A stretch of 64,000 bases of DNA from Pseudomonas sp. URMO17WK12:I2 (GCF_003253735.1 NZ_QKYW01000002.1:644367-708366); one strand, 5' to 3'; shown: positions 44,771 through 53,554, counted from the first letter of the stretch. Notes: a model not told the origin generated them from the letters alone. Program-made: numbers and translations.

Positions 44771-45999
44771 GCTTGTTCTCCATGGCTGTACAGCACACCG
44801 TCTGCCTGCAACTGAGTGATTTCCTCGAGGCTGAAGCCCAGCTGCGCGGCGATCTGCGCGTTGTGTTCCCCCAGGTCCGGCGCGACGCGGGTGACCGTGG
44901 TATCGCAATCGGAAAAGCGGAACGGCAGGTTCGGCAACTTCAGGGTGCCGTAGCGCGGATGCTGCTGCTCGAGGATCATGCCGCGGGCCTGGATCTGCGG
45001 GTCGTTGACCACTTCGTCGATGCGCTGCACCTTGGCGCTTGGCACGTCCACCTCGTCGAGCAGCGACAGCAGGCGGGCCACCGGGTTGGCGCCGACCCAG
45101 CGGCGCACCACGGCGAGGATTTCTTCGCGATGCTCGTTGCGCCCGCTGGGGGTATGCAAGCGCGTGTCACTGCTGAACCCGGCCACCCCGGCATCGGCCT
45201 CGACCAGGGCGGCGAAGCGCTTCCAGGAATCGTCGACCTGGGCGGCGATCACCAGGTCGCCGTCGGCGGCGCGGAATACGCCATAGAGCGTCGAGGTCGG
45301 CATGTCATGGCCCGTCTGCTGGGGCAGGACCTGCCCGCCGGACAGGGTGTAGCACTGCACCGCGTACTCGTGCATCGACACCAGGGTGTCGTAGAGCGCC
45401 ATGTCGATGTGCTGGCCCTTGCCGCTGTTCACGCGACCCAGCAGGGCGGCGTTGATGGCCGCCACCGCGTGGATGCCGGTGTACATGTCGCCCAGGGAAA
45501 TGCGCAGCAGCGGCGGTGCTTCACCGGGCGTGCCGACCATCTGCATGATGCCGCTCTTGGCCTCGGCGATCAGCCCGAAACCGGCCCGGTGCGCATCCGG
45601 GCCGGTATGGCCATAGGCGGAAATCGAGCAATACACCAGTTTCGGATTGCGCTCGGAAAGTTCCTTGTAGCCCAGGCCCAGCTTGTCCAGCGCGCCGGGG
45701 CGGTAGTTCTCGATAAACACGTCGGCGCTGTCGCAGAGCCTGTGCATGAAGGCTTTGCCGCGCGGGTCCTTCATGTTCACGCTAACCCCCTGCTTGCCCA
45801 TGTTGAGCTGCAGGAAGTAGCCGCTCTGCTGGTCGTCGAGGATGAAGGCATGTTGCCGGCCGGCATCACCGCTGCCGGGGCGCTCGACCTTGATCACCTC
45901 GGCGCCCAGGGCCGCCAGGCAGCGGCCCACATAGGGGCCGGCGAGAAAATGGCTGTAGTCGATGACCCGGATGCCCTTCAGCGGCAGTGGCTGGTTCAT
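44767..45999 (-). CDS. Type III CoA-transferase (CaiB/BaiF family)
   Basis: Family III CoA-transferase of 410 residues that moves CoA between carboxylic acids. N-terminal GIRVIDYSHFLAGPYVGRCLAALGAEVIKVE (positions about 9-39), FIENYRPGALDKLGLGY with a following catalytic Asp in ISLGDMYTGIH (about 168), and C-terminal LGEHNAQI are as in the family. Donor and acceptor are unknown. Overlaps its neighbours by 4 bp on each side in the operon, so it probably activates an acid that the MaoC-like protein then hydrates or dehydrates. Confidence 0.88.
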   Translation of the reverse strand: MNQPLPLKGIRVIDYSHFLAGPYVGRCLAALGAEVIKVERPGSGDAGRQHAFILDDQQSGYFLQLNMGKQGVSVNMKDPRGKAFMHRLCDSADVFIENYRPGALDKLGLGYKELSERNPKLVYCSISAYGHTGPDAHRAGFGLIAEAKSGIMQMVGTPGEAPPLLRISLGDMYTGIHAVAAINAALLGRVNSGKGQHIDMALYDTLVSMHEYAVQCYTLSGGQVLPQQTGHDMPTSTLYGVFRAADGDLVIAAQVDDSWKRFAALVEADAGVAGFSSDTRLHTPSGRNEHREEILAVVRRWVGANPVARLLSLLDEVDVPSAKVQRIDEVVNDPQIQARGMILEQQHPRYGTLKLPNLPFRFSDCDTTVTRVAPDLGEHNAQIAAQLGFSLEEITQLQADGVLYSHGEQA

Positions 46000-46454
46000 A
46001 CGCTGGCCTCCCGGCGCGGCACCATCAGGCGGTGCTCACCGCGCTGCACCACCTCGCCTTTCTGATTGATCAATTCCGAGGGCAGCACCACGATGCCCCA
46101 GCCCGGCTTGCTCTTGCTGGCACGCATGGCGCCGACGCGCATCTTCACGTGCAGCACGTCATCGACGCGGATGGGCAGCAGAAAATCCCAGGTCCAGCCC
46201 AGCGACATGCCGGGCAGAAAGCGGTACTCGCACTGGGTCTTCAGGCCGTCGGCGATGGACAGGCCCATCAGCCCGTGGGCGACCAGACCGCCGAAATGGC
46301 TGGCCTTGGCATATTCCTCGTCGACGTGCACCGGTGTGTGGTCGCCGGTCAGGTCGGCGTAAGCGAGGATGCGTTGCTTGGTCACGGTGTAGCTGGGGGT
46401 GATGGCTTCGTCGCCCTCCTGGGCGTCGTCCCAATACTTCTCGACGATGCTCAT
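45996..46454 (-). CDS. MaoC-like (R)-hydratase/dehydratase
   Basis: Single hot-dog domain of 152 residues of the MaoC/PhaJ hydratase type: YADLTGDHTPVHVDEEYAKASHFGGLVAHGLMG (about 33-65) carries the catalytic Asp and His. It would hydrate an enoyl-CoA or dehydrate a 3-hydroxyacyl-CoA, consistent with a CoA-transferase coupled downstream through a 4-bp overlap. It also overlaps the VOC gene upstream by 4 bp. Confidence 0.85.
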   Translation of the reverse strand: MSIVEKYWDDAQEGDEAITPSYTVTKQRILAYADLTGDHTPVHVDEEYAKASHFGGLVAHGLMGLSIADGLKTQCEYRFLPGMSLGWTWDFLLPIRVDDVLHVKMRVGAMRASKSKPGWGIVVLPSELINQKGEVVQRGEHRLMVPRREASV

Positions 46455-46852
46455 GCCGACACCTCCACACGGGCATTCACCGCCAGGGCTTCGGCCACCG
46501 CACTGGCCGGCGAAGCCTGGATGAACTCCACGGCCAGGCCATCGGGCAGGCGCAGCCAGTTGCTGCCCTGGGGCATCACGGTCACGCCCTCGAAACCCAT
46601 GGCCGCGGCCAGCGACGCTTCCATGTCCTGGCACATCATGCCCAGATGGCCCATGCGCCCTTCCGGCCCGGCAAAGCCTGGCTGGCTGATGAACTGCATG
46701 CCGCCTAGGGTCCAGTACTGGGTCGGCTCCTCGAGGGTGCCGTGCACTTCACGCATGGTCATGCCGAACACGTCGTGGAAGAACTTGATGTACCAGTGGA
46801 TATCACTGACCTGGAAGGCCACGTGTTCCAGATAGGCTTTGGGAATACTCAT
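46451..46852 (-). CDS. VOC-family (glyoxalase-fold) protein
   Basis: Vicinal-oxygen-chelate protein of 133 residues with one pair of beta-alpha-beta-beta-beta units: AYLEHVAFQVSDIHWYIKFF (metal His10 by position), GHLGMMCQDME (second His near 69) and VEFIQA (Glu near the C-terminus). Such proteins act as epimerases, lyases or dioxygenases; a CoA-ester epimerase role is possible given the CoA-transferase and hydratase next door. Function not assigned. Confidence 0.82.
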   Translation of the reverse strand: MSIPKAYLEHVAFQVSDIHWYIKFFHDVFGMTMREVHGTLEEPTQYWTLGGMQFISQPGFAGPEGRMGHLGMMCQDMEASLAAAMGFEGVTVMPQGSNWLRLPDGLAVEFIQASPASAVAEALAVNARVEVSA

Positions 46853-47799
46853 CGCTTGGTTTCCTCTTGTTGTTGATCGGCCATGGCGCGTTCGACGCCC
46901 TTGATGCACGCCACCAGCGTGGCGTTGACGGGCGTGGCGATGCCATGGCGCTGGCCGAGCCGCACCACGGCGCCGTTGATGAAATCGATTTCGGTGACCG
47001 AGCCCTTTTCCAGGCTCTGCAGCATGGAAGTCTTGAACGAGGCCGGCAGCCCGGCGCTGGCCAGGTTCCAGGCCTGCTCCGGCTCGGTAAGGCTGAGGGT
47101 CACGCCCGCCGCCTGTGCCACGGCGATGGCTTCGGCCACCGCGGCCAGGGCGGTTTCGCGCAGCAGCGGCTCGCTGTAGAGCTGGCCGTAGGTGAGCATG
47201 GTGATGCCGGTCAGCGCGCCGGTGGCGACGTTGACCAGCAGTTTGTCCCACATGGTGCCGAGGATGTTTTCGCTGACCCTGGTATCCAGGCCGGCGCCAC
47301 GCAACACCTCGGCGATATGGCTGACCCGCGCGCTGACCTGGCCGTCGAGCTCGCCGATAAAGGTCTGCTTGCCCTCCACGCCGCAACGGATGCGCCCCGG
47401 CGCCAGCAGCACGCCGCCCACGTAGGTCTTGCCGGCGATCACCTGGTCACGTCCGACCACGTCGGCGAGCAGGTCCTCGTGGCCCAGGCCATTCTGCAGC
47501 GACAGCACCACGGTCTGTGGCCCGAGCAGCGCAGTAGCGCCAGCGATGGCCTCACTGGTGGCGAATGACTTGACCAGCACGATCAGCAGATCGACGGGGC
47601 CGACCTCTTCGGCGCGCGAGGCGGCATGGATACGCACGCTGCGCTCGATATCGTCTTCGATCACCGTCAGGCCATGCTGCCTGATGGCCTCTAGGTGCGC
47701 GCCGGCGCGGTTCAGCAGCCAGGTTTCATGGCCTGCCTCGCTCAGCGCGGCGCCAAAGGTGCTGCCCAACGCACCGGATCCGAGGATGCAGATTTTCAA
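46849..47799 (-). CDS. Ketopantoate reductase-like dehydrogenase (PanE/ApbA family)
   Basis: NAD(P)-dependent 2-oxoacid reductase of the 2-dehydropantoate 2-reductase family, 316 residues. Rossmann motif GSGALGSTFGAAL at 7-19, LVKSFATSEA (about 76-85), LSLQNGLGHED (Asn98) and the C-terminal helical domain with the catalytic Lys in TMWDKLLVN (near 187) are present. As first gene of the catabolic operon it likely oxidises or reduces a 2-hydroxy/2-oxo acid and not pantoate itself. Divergent from a LysR gene. Confidence 0.87.
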   Translation of the reverse strand: MKICILGSGALGSTFGAALSEAGHETWLLNRAGAHLEAIRQHGLTVIEDDIERSVRIHAASRAEEVGPVDLLIVLVKSFATSEAIAGATALLGPQTVVLSLQNGLGHEDLLADVVGRDQVIAGKTYVGGVLLAPGRIRCGVEGKQTFIGELDGQVSARVSHIAEVLRGAGLDTRVSENILGTMWDKLLVNVATGALTGITMLTYGQLYSEPLLRETALAAVAEAIAVAQAAGVTLSLTEPEQAWNLASAGLPASFKTSMLQSLEKGSVTEIDFINGAVVRLGQRHGIATPVNATLVACIKGVERAMADQQQEETKR

Positions 47800-47842
47800 G
47801 GTGAGGCGCTCCTGCTTTTTTTCTCACCTTAAACACGCCCCC

Positions 47843-47860
47843 ATTGTTGATCTATACAAT
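47843..47860. promoter_or_regulatory. Inverted repeat between LysR gene and CoA operon
   Basis: ATTGT (47843-47847), 8-nt spacer, ACAAT (47856-47860): an 18-bp LysR-type site in the 92-bp gap between the divergent LysR gene and the ketopantoate reductase-like gene, 43 bp before the operon start. Confidence 0.6.
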
Positions 47861-47891
47861 GAAACCAATAGCTCCATCAGAAAATTAAATA

Positions 47892-48797
47892 ATGACCAAG
47901 ATCGATTCGCTGCCCGAGCCCAAGCTGCTGCTCTTGTTCGATGTGCTGTACGACACCCGCAGCGTGACCCGAACGGCCGAGCAGCTGGGGCAAAGCCAGC
48001 CGACCATCAGCCTGTGGCTGGGCAAACTCCGAGAACAGCTTGGCGACCCGCTGTTCGTGCGCACGCCCACCGGCATGGCACCCACGCCCCAGGCGGACGC
48101 CCTGATCACCCCGTGCCGCGAGGTACTCGAATCACTGCGCCGGCTGACCGCCTGGGAGATCGGTTTTGACCCGGCCAGCGCACAGCGGCGCTTTCGCCTG
48201 TGCCTGAGCGACGCCAGCCATATCACCCTGCTGCCGAAGACTCTCGAGTACCTGCGCAATCACGCACCCGGCATCCGCCTGGAAGTCGCGCGCATCGACG
48301 GCAATACCGAGCGCGCCCTGGAAACGGGTGAGGCCGATCTGGCCATCGGTTTCGTGCCCTGGCTGGGCGGTGGCATCTACCAGCAGGTGCTGTTTCCCCA
48401 GGACTGGGTCTGCCTCGCCAGCCCGGGCCATCCACGCATCGGTGATGCGCTGCAGCTCGACGGGTATGTGCGCGAGGGTCATGTGTTGGTGAGTGCCGGC
48501 ACCGGCCAGAAACTGCTGGAAGCCGCCCTGGCGCGCCATGCCATCGAGCGGCAGATCTTTCTCGAGCTACCCGGCTTCCTCGGCCTGGGCGCCGTGGTGG
48601 GCAACACCGACCTGATCGCCACCCTGCCGCGCCATATCGGCGAAACCCTGGCCCGCCCCCACGGCCTGAAGGTGCACACCTGCCCCCTGCCGATCGAGAC
48701 CTTTCTGGTCAAGCAACACTGGCACGCCCGCTACCACCAGGACCCGGGCAACCGTTGGTTACGCTCGACCATCTCGACGTTGTTTCAGGGCAGCTGA
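47892..48797 (+). CDS. LysR-family regulator of the CoA operon
   Basis: LysR-type regulator of 301 residues, NahR/NodD-like in layout: HTH with LLLLFDVLYDTRSVTRTAEQ and SQPTISLWLGKLREQLGDPLF (about 12-55), then a substrate domain from about 92. The divergent arrangement and the inverted repeat in the short gap make it the probable activator of the six-gene operon at 43494-47799. The inducer would be the key to the operon's substrate. Confidence 0.88.
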   Translation: MTKIDSLPEPKLLLLFDVLYDTRSVTRTAEQLGQSQPTISLWLGKLREQLGDPLFVRTPTGMAPTPQADALITPCREVLESLRRLTAWEIGFDPASAQRRFRLCLSDASHITLLPKTLEYLRNHAPGIRLEVARIDGNTERALETGEADLAIGFVPWLGGGIYQQVLFPQDWVCLASPGHPRIGDALQLDGYVREGHVLVSAGTGQKLLEAALARHAIERQIFLELPGFLGLGAVVGNTDLIATLPRHIGETLARPHGLKVHTCPLPIETFLVKQHWHARYHQDPGNRWLRSTISTLFQGS

Positions 48798-48842
48798 GCG
48801 CGCTGATTCCTGCTGCGCCAACGGCACGAATCCCACAGAGCC

Positions 48843-49868
48843 CTAACGCGTCGACTTCACGTTGCCGTGACGGACTTCCCTGGACGGCGAGTTACCGAAG
48901 TACGCCGTGTAGCACTTGCTGAAATGACTCGGCGAGACGAAGCCGCAGGCCACGCTGACATCCAGCACCGGCAGGTCCGAATGCTGCAGCAGGCGGCGGC
49001 CTTCGGTGATGCGCAGCTCCAGGTAATAGCGCGCTGGCGTGGTGCCCAGTTGCTGCTGAAACAGCCGCTCGATCTGCCGCCGCGAGCGGCCCGAGTAGGC
49101 GGCCAGCTGGTCGGTGCTCAACGGCTCCTCGATGTTCGCGCTCATCAGGTTGATCACCGTGCGCAGCGGCTCGCTCATCTTCGCGTGCAGGGTGGGTTTG
49201 ACCCGTTTGTAGCGCGACTCCTCGAACGCCAGGATGCCAACGATGCCCTCGGCGAGATCATGGCCATGCAGCGTGCCGATCCACTCCAGCACCATATGGA
49301 AGGCCCCGGTCGGGCTGGCAGCGGTCAGCCGGTCGCGGTCGACCACGAAGCTTTCCGAGGTCACCTGGCTGTGCCGGGCGATCTCCGCCAGCGCCGCGCG
49401 GTGCTCGGGGTGGATCGCGCAGCGGTAACCATCCAGCAGCCCGGCCTGGCCGATGAACCAGGCGCCGCTCCACAGCCCCGCCAGCGCCACCTGCTTGTCA
49501 GCCGCCGTGCGCAACAGCTGCCTGAGTACGGGAATCGGCCGCAGCGGCGTGCGCAGGCCGGCGCAGATCACCAGCAGGTCCAGCTCGGCGAGATCCTTGG
49601 CGGTCAGCTCGGCATCCGGGCAGATGACGATGCCCAGGTCGCTGGTCACTGCCTGGCCATCCAGGCTGAAGGTGCGGGTAACGAACAGGCCACGGTCGAT
49701 CAGGTTGGCCGTCACCAGCACGTCCAGCGCCTGGGTGAAGGCCGGCAGGGAAAAGTGCTCCTGCAGCAGAAAGCCCACGCGGGTCTGCCGCGAAGCATCC
49801 TTCTTCGCCGCCACGAAACGCAGGTTCTGCCCCTGCAGCGTCTCGCTGAAACTGCGTCTGTCCGCCAT
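48843..49868 (-). CDS. GlxA-type AraC-family regulator
   Basis: Regulator of 341 residues with an N-terminal DJ-1/class I glutamine amidotransferase-like domain (about 28-200; GIVICPDAELTAKDLAELDLLVICAG, ALAGLWSGAWFIGQAGLLDGY, lacking a clear catalytic triad) and a C-terminal AraC double HTH (about 235-330; LSTDQLAAYSGRSRRQIERL, VSVACGFVSPSHFSKCYTAYFG). Pseudomonas relatives sense arginine, betaine, carnitine or sarcosine. No target operon is adjacent, so its ligand is open. Confidence 0.87.
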   Translation of the reverse strand: MADRRSFSETLQGQNLRFVAAKKDASRQTRVGFLLQEHFSLPAFTQALDVLVTANLIDRGLFVTRTFSLDGQAVTSDLGIVICPDAELTAKDLAELDLLVICAGLRTPLRPIPVLRQLLRTAADKQVALAGLWSGAWFIGQAGLLDGYRCAIHPEHRAALAEIARHSQVTSESFVVDRDRLTAASPTGAFHMVLEWIGTLHGHDLAEGIVGILAFEESRYKRVKPTLHAKMSEPLRTVINLMSANIEEPLSTDQLAAYSGRSRRQIERLFQQQLGTTPARYYLELRITEGRRLLQHSDLPVLDVSVACGFVSPSHFSKCYTAYFGNSPSREVRHGNVKSTR

Positions 49869-49989
49869 CGCTTGCCCCTGCCTGCCGCCCTGTCAACTCT
49901 TGCCGATTGTGGCAGCTGACGGCGGACTTGGGGCGTTCATTCGATTGTGAAACACTGCAGCGCTTCGATGACCCGCGAGGACACTGCCG

Positions 49990-50859
49990 GTGAGCAACCC
50001 CAACGTTCGCATCCTCAAGCAGCACCTGCTATCGGACAACTGGTACGTACTAAAGAAGATCGACTTCGAACTGCAGCGTCGCGACGGCAGCTGGCAACCG
50101 CAGACCCGCGAAGTGTACGACCGCGGCAACGGCGCCACCATCGGCCTGTACAACCGGGCCAAGGGTACCGTGATCCTTACCCGGCAATTTCGCATCCCGG
50201 CGTTCGTCAACGAACACCACGGCTACCTGATCGAAGCGGCTGCCGGGCTGCTCGACGATGCCAGCCCCGAGGAACGCATTCGTCTGGAGGCCGAAGAGGA
50301 AACCGGTTATCGCGTACGATCGGTGCGCAAGATCTTCGAGGCCTTCATGAGCCCCGGCTCGGTGACCGAACGGGTGCACTTCTTCGTCGGCGAGTATCAA
50401 CCCGAGGACCGCGTTACCGACGGCGGCGGCCTGGCCGAGGAAGGCGAAGATATCGAGGTGCTGGAGCTGCCCTTCGCCGAGGCCCTGGCGATGGTCGACG
50501 ACGGTCGCATCATGGACGGCAAGACCATCATCCTGCTGCAGTACCTGAAAACGCTGATGCCCGTCGCGCCGTTGATGATCCTGCTGGCCGGCGCCGATGA
50601 GCACGTACAGACCTGCGCGGTTAGGCTGCTGCAGGCCGGTCACCTGCCGGTCACGGCAAGCTGGCCGACGCGGGCTGGGGAGGAAGATTCAACGGTTGAT
50701 GCCGAGCGCTATGGGCAACTGCTGCTCGGCCGCTGCGATGCGCTGTTGCGCGTGGCTGGCGCATCCAGTCAGGCGGATCGGCTGGTGGCGTTGGCGGAGC
50801 AGAAAGGGCTGGCCGTGTACCACGGGCTGGAGGACATTATCGGCCAGGCAATCAGCTGA
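49990..50859 (+). CDS. Nudix hydrolase (NudK-like) with extra C-terminal domain
   Basis: Fusion of 289 residues. Residues 1-190 or so resemble GDP-mannose pyrophosphatase Nud[30 protein letters not shown], the Nudix helix [22 protein letters not shown] (about 82-103) and [21 protein letters not shown]. The Nudix helix has Leu where the consensus has Arg before the first catalytic Glu. Residues about 192-289 form a second domain ([55 protein letters not shown]) resembling nucleoside 2-deoxyribosyltransferase/DUF4406-type folds. GTG start 49990 has GAGGA 8 nt upstream. Its end overlaps the convergent acetyltransferase gene by 8 bp. Confidence 0.8.
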   Translation: MSNPNVRILKQHLLSDNWYVLKKIDFELQRRDGSWQPQTREVYDRGNGATIGLYNRAKGTVILTRQFRIPAFVNEHHGYLIEAAAGLLDDASPEERIRLEAEEETGYRVRSVRKIFEAFMSPGSVTERVHFFVGEYQPEDRVTDGGGLAEEGEDIEVLELPFAEALAMVDDGRIMDGKTIILLQYLKTLMPVAPLMILLAGADEHVQTCAVRLLQAGHLPVTASWPTRAGEEDSTVDAERYGQLLLGRCDALLRVAGASSQADRLVALAEQKGLAVYHGLEDIIGQAIS

Positions 50860-51388
50860 AAATCGGCGACAGATAGCGAATTTCCCGCAGGCTCGCCCCG
50901 CCGATCAGCAGGCTGCGCTCACTGCCAGGCTCGGTCGACCAGCCGGCCTGATCGTAAAAGCGCCTGGCTCGAGCATTTTCGCTCAACACCCAGAGCATGG
51001 CCTGGCGGTAGCCTTGCTCCTCGAGGCTCTGCAGGCCTGCAGCCCACAGGCTGCGACCAGTACCTGTTCGCCAGTACTGCGGCAACAGGTAGAAAGCAGT
51101 GACCTCGCCCGTTTCGACTGCGCTGGCGTCCTCGTCACGACTAGGACCGATGGCAATGAAGCCGACGACTTGCTCAGCCATACAGGCGAGATACACCAGT
51201 GCTCGCCCGGCTGCGATGGACTCGCGCCAGAAAGCCTCACGCCGGGCGAGCGAGCCGTGCAGAGCGCCCAAGTACTGATCCGGGATCAGGCCGACGTAGG
51301 CCTGCTGCCAACTGAGCACCTGAACCTCGGCAATGGCAGGCGCGTCGGCAGGCTCTGCCGAGCGAATGGTGATGGGCTTCGATAACAT
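50852..51388 (-). CDS. GNAT N-acetyltransferase
   Basis: Cytoplasmic acetyltransferase of 178 residues: [35 protein letters not shown] at the N-terminus, central beta strands [26 protein letters not shown] (acetyl-CoA loop Q/R-x-x-G-x-G/A form) and [21 protein letters not shown]. Substrate unknown. Convergent with and overlapping the Nudix gene by 8 bp. Confidence 0.87.
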   Translation of the reverse strand: MLSKPITIRSAEPADAPAIAEVQVLSWQQAYVGLIPDQYLGALHGSLARREAFWRESIAAGRALVYLACMAEQVVGFIAIGPSRDEDASAVETGEVTAFYLLPQYWRTGTGRSLWAAGLQSLEEQGYRQAMLWVLSENARARRFYDQAGWSTEPGSERSLLIGGASLREIRYLSPIFS

Positions 51389-51480
51389 TGGTCGAGCTTA
51401 GCGCAGGTATTCACCCGAAGGGATCGCCGTCGCCGCGCCATAGTTGGCTGCGGCAGGCGCACATAAAAAGGAGCTCCATC

Positions 51481-51927
51481 ATGACCGCAACCATCCGCCT
51501 GGCCACATGCGCGGATATCGAGACGCTGTTCGATATACGTACCAGCGTCATCGAGAACCATCTCTCCCGTGAACAACTGGATGAACTGGGCATCACGGCT
51601 GCCGCCCTGCAACAGGCGATAGAAGAATCAGCGTGCGCCTGGGTAGCAGAGCTGCAAGGTACTGCCGCGGGCTTTGCCATGATCGATGCCGAGGCCGGCG
51701 AACTGTTCGCCCTGTTCGTTCGCCCGCAATGCGAAGGCAGAGGGCTTGGCGCGATGCTGCTGGAGGCCGCCGAGCAGGCATTGTTCGCCAACCATGAGGT
51801 GATTTACCTGGTGACCGATGGCCACGAGGCTGTTCGTGCCAACGGCTTTTACCGTCGCCACGGTTGGGCTCAGGTCGCCAAGGTGGACGAGCGCGATGTC
51901 AGGTATGAAAAACGCCGCGTGGGCTGA
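51481..51927 (+). CDS. GNAT N-acetyltransferase
   Basis: Acetyltransferase of 148 residues from ATG 51481, preceded by AAGGAG at 7-nt spacing. Motifs: TIRLATCADIETLFDIRTSV, ELFALFVRPQCEGRGLGAML (acetyl-CoA loop, about 79-98), VRANGFYRRHGW. Substrate unknown. Separate from the divergent GNAT gene at 50852 by 92 bp. Confidence 0.87.
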   Translation: MTATIRLATCADIETLFDIRTSVIENHLSREQLDELGITAAALQQAIEESACAWVAELQGTAAGFAMIDAEAGELFALFVRPQCEGRGLGAMLLEAAEQALFANHEVIYLVTDGHEAVRANGFYRRHGWAQVAKVDERDVRYEKRRVG

Positions 51928-51981
51928 CTGGTAGAGGGCTTCCCTTCCCTACCCGTGGTTGTTGATGCCTGGGCCACCGGC

Positions 51982-52302
51982 TCAGGTTTCTACGCCACCG
52001 GTGCCGGGCGTGCGCGGTTGTTCTTGCTCGGCCTTGGGTTGGGGCTGCTGCTCGGTCTCTTCCTTGGCGCCCTCTTCCTTCTCCGGCTTGCCGAGCATTT
52101 CGTTGGTGGATTTCTGCACCTCGTCGATCTGTTCGTTGAAGGCAGTGACCGTATCGCTGACCGCTTCGCGGGCAATGTCCTGCACGGCCTGCTCGGCCTT
52201 TTCGGTGAACTTCTGCGCCGACTCTTCGGCCATCTCGCAGCCGGCCAGGGTAAGGCCGATCACGGCAACCAGGGCCAGCGCGGAAAGGGGTGATGGATTC
52301 AT
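51982..52302 (-). CDS. Small lipoprotein
   Basis: Putative lipoprotein of 106 residues. Signal peptide with lipobox LTLAGC (Cys22), then a mostly helical, strongly charged region (residues 25-75, several Glu/Lys) and a Gln/Pro/Glu-rich tail. No enzyme motif. No Asp at +2 (the residue after Cys is Glu), so outer-membrane targeting is possible. It lies 50 bp downstream of terC, beyond a GC hairpin. Confidence 0.75.
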   Translation of the reverse strand: MNPSPLSALALVAVIGLTLAGCEMAEESAQKFTEKAEQAVQDIAREAVSDTVTAFNEQIDEVQKSTNEMLGKPEKEEGAKEETEQQPQPKAEQEQPRTPGTGGVET

Positions 52303-52324
52303 GGCTCATCTCCTGTGGTGAGAA

Positions 52325-52343
52325 GCCCCGGCGGCGCCGGGGC
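52325..52343. terminator. GC hairpin between terC and lipoprotein gene
   Basis: GCCCCGGC (52325-52332) and GCCGGGGC (52336-52343) pair perfectly over 8 bp with a 3-nt loop. On the minus strand it follows the terC stop and is followed by TTCTC; terminator or attenuator before the lipoprotein gene. Confidence 0.65.
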
Positions 52344-52352
52344 GTTGGATCG

Positions 52353-53357
52353 TCAGTGCGGGGTCTTTTCAGCGTCGAGGGCCGGCGGGTCGTTGCGGGT
52401 TTTCCACAGCGACAGCAGCACGCCACCGATCAGCAGGCCCAGGGTCACGCTCAGGGAAATCACCGGCGGGGTCTTGCCGATGATGCCGACCAGGAAGATC
52501 TTGCCGCCGATGAACACCAGCACCAGGGCCAGGGCGTACTTGAGGTAGGCGAAGCGATGGATCATCGCCGCCAGGGCGAAGTACAGCGCGCGCAGGCCGA
52601 GGATCGCGAAGATGTTCGAGGTGTAGACGATGAACGGGTCCTGGGTGATGGCGAAGATCGCCGGCACGCTGTCGATGGCGAATACCAGGTCGGCACACTC
52701 GATCAGCACCAGCGCCAGGAACAGCGGCGTGGCCCAGCGCACCATGTTGCCGTTGGCATCCGGCTGACGCACGAAGAAGCGGCCTTCGTGCAGGCGGTCG
52801 GTAACCCGCATGCGTTTGCGCACGAACTTGATCAGCTTGTTTTCGGACAGATCCGGATGGTCGTCGACCTTGCTGAACAGCATCTTCACGCCGGTCAGCA
52901 GCAGGAAGGCGCCGAACACGTAGAGGATCCAGCTGAACTGCGCGATCAGCGCGGCGCCCAGGCCGATCATGATCGCACGCAGCACGATCACGCCGAGGAT
53001 GCCCCAGAACAGCACCTCGTGCTGGTACTTACGCGGAATGGCCAGGAAGCTGAAGATCATCGCCATGAGAAAAACGTTATCCATGGACAACGATTTCTCG
53101 ATCAGAAAGCCGGTATAGAAATCCATACCGGAGGTGGCGCCTTTCATGTGCCAGACCCATAGGCCGAACAGCAGGCCCGCGGTGATATAGCCACCGGACA
53201 ACAGCAGGCTTTCCTTGACGCCGATTTCGCGATGCTCACGGTGCAGCACCCCGAGGTCGAAGACCAGCAGGCTGACAACGATGGTGATGAAGATCAGCCA
53301 GAACCAGGCTGGCGTGCCGAGGAAGTCGGCGGTGAGGAACGGTACTAGGGTGCTCAT
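52353..53357 (-). CDS. TerC/Alx-family membrane protein
   Basis: Polytopic inner-membrane protein of 334 residues with about nine segments, of the TerC family (relatives: E. coli Alx, tellurite resistance TerC), linked to metal (Mn2+) export or protein metallation. The acidic signatures LIEKSLSMDNVFLMAMIFSF (about 86-105) and ECADLVFAIDSVPAIFAIT (about 222-240) are intact. A structured 5' leader precedes it. Followed by a lipoprotein gene. Confidence 0.9.
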   Translation of the reverse strand: MSTLVPFLTADFLGTPAWFWLIFITIVVSLLVFDLGVLHREHREIGVKESLLLSGGYITAGLLFGLWVWHMKGATSGMDFYTGFLIEKSLSMDNVFLMAMIFSFLAIPRKYQHEVLFWGILGVIVLRAIMIGLGAALIAQFSWILYVFGAFLLLTGVKMLFSKVDDHPDLSENKLIKFVRKRMRVTDRLHEGRFFVRQPDANGNMVRWATPLFLALVLIECADLVFAIDSVPAIFAITQDPFIVYTSNIFAILGLRALYFALAAMIHRFAYLKYALALVLVFIGGKIFLVGIIGKTPPVISLSVTLGLLIGGVLLSLWKTRNDPPALDAEKTPH

Positions 53358-53500
53358 GAGCCCCTCCTAAGTCAGAGTTGTACAAACTGCAACTCCGACA
53401 TGGCAGCCTGGTAGCTGTCAGAGGGGCCCGGCGTCGCAGCGCCAATCTAGCAGGCGCTGCGGGGTTCTCAAGTGGCGACTCGTTGCAAATTATAACGGGG
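53358..53500 (-). promoter_or_regulatory. Promoter and structured leader of terC
   Basis: On the minus strand a perfect -10 TATAAT lies at 53494-53489, giving a leader of roughly 120 nt. The leader holds a perfect 9-bp hairpin CGCAGCGCC/GGCGCTGCG (53435-53443 with 53453-53461, 9-nt loop), CAGC/GCTG and GAGTTG/CAACTC hairpins nearer the gene, and an AGGAGGGG ribosome site. Alx/TerC genes are often under a Mn2+ riboswitch (yybP-ykoY), but I do not see its conserved core here. Confidence 0.55.
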
Positions 53501-53554
53501 CGAACACTCGGAAAATTCGCTTAAAAGTTCCCATCAGGCGAGAAATAAGTTGTT

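Noticed and set aside
53358..53500. yybP-ykoY Mn2+ riboswitch before terC
   Set aside because: Expected from the gene family, but the conserved core sequences were not found; kept only as an unassigned structured leader.
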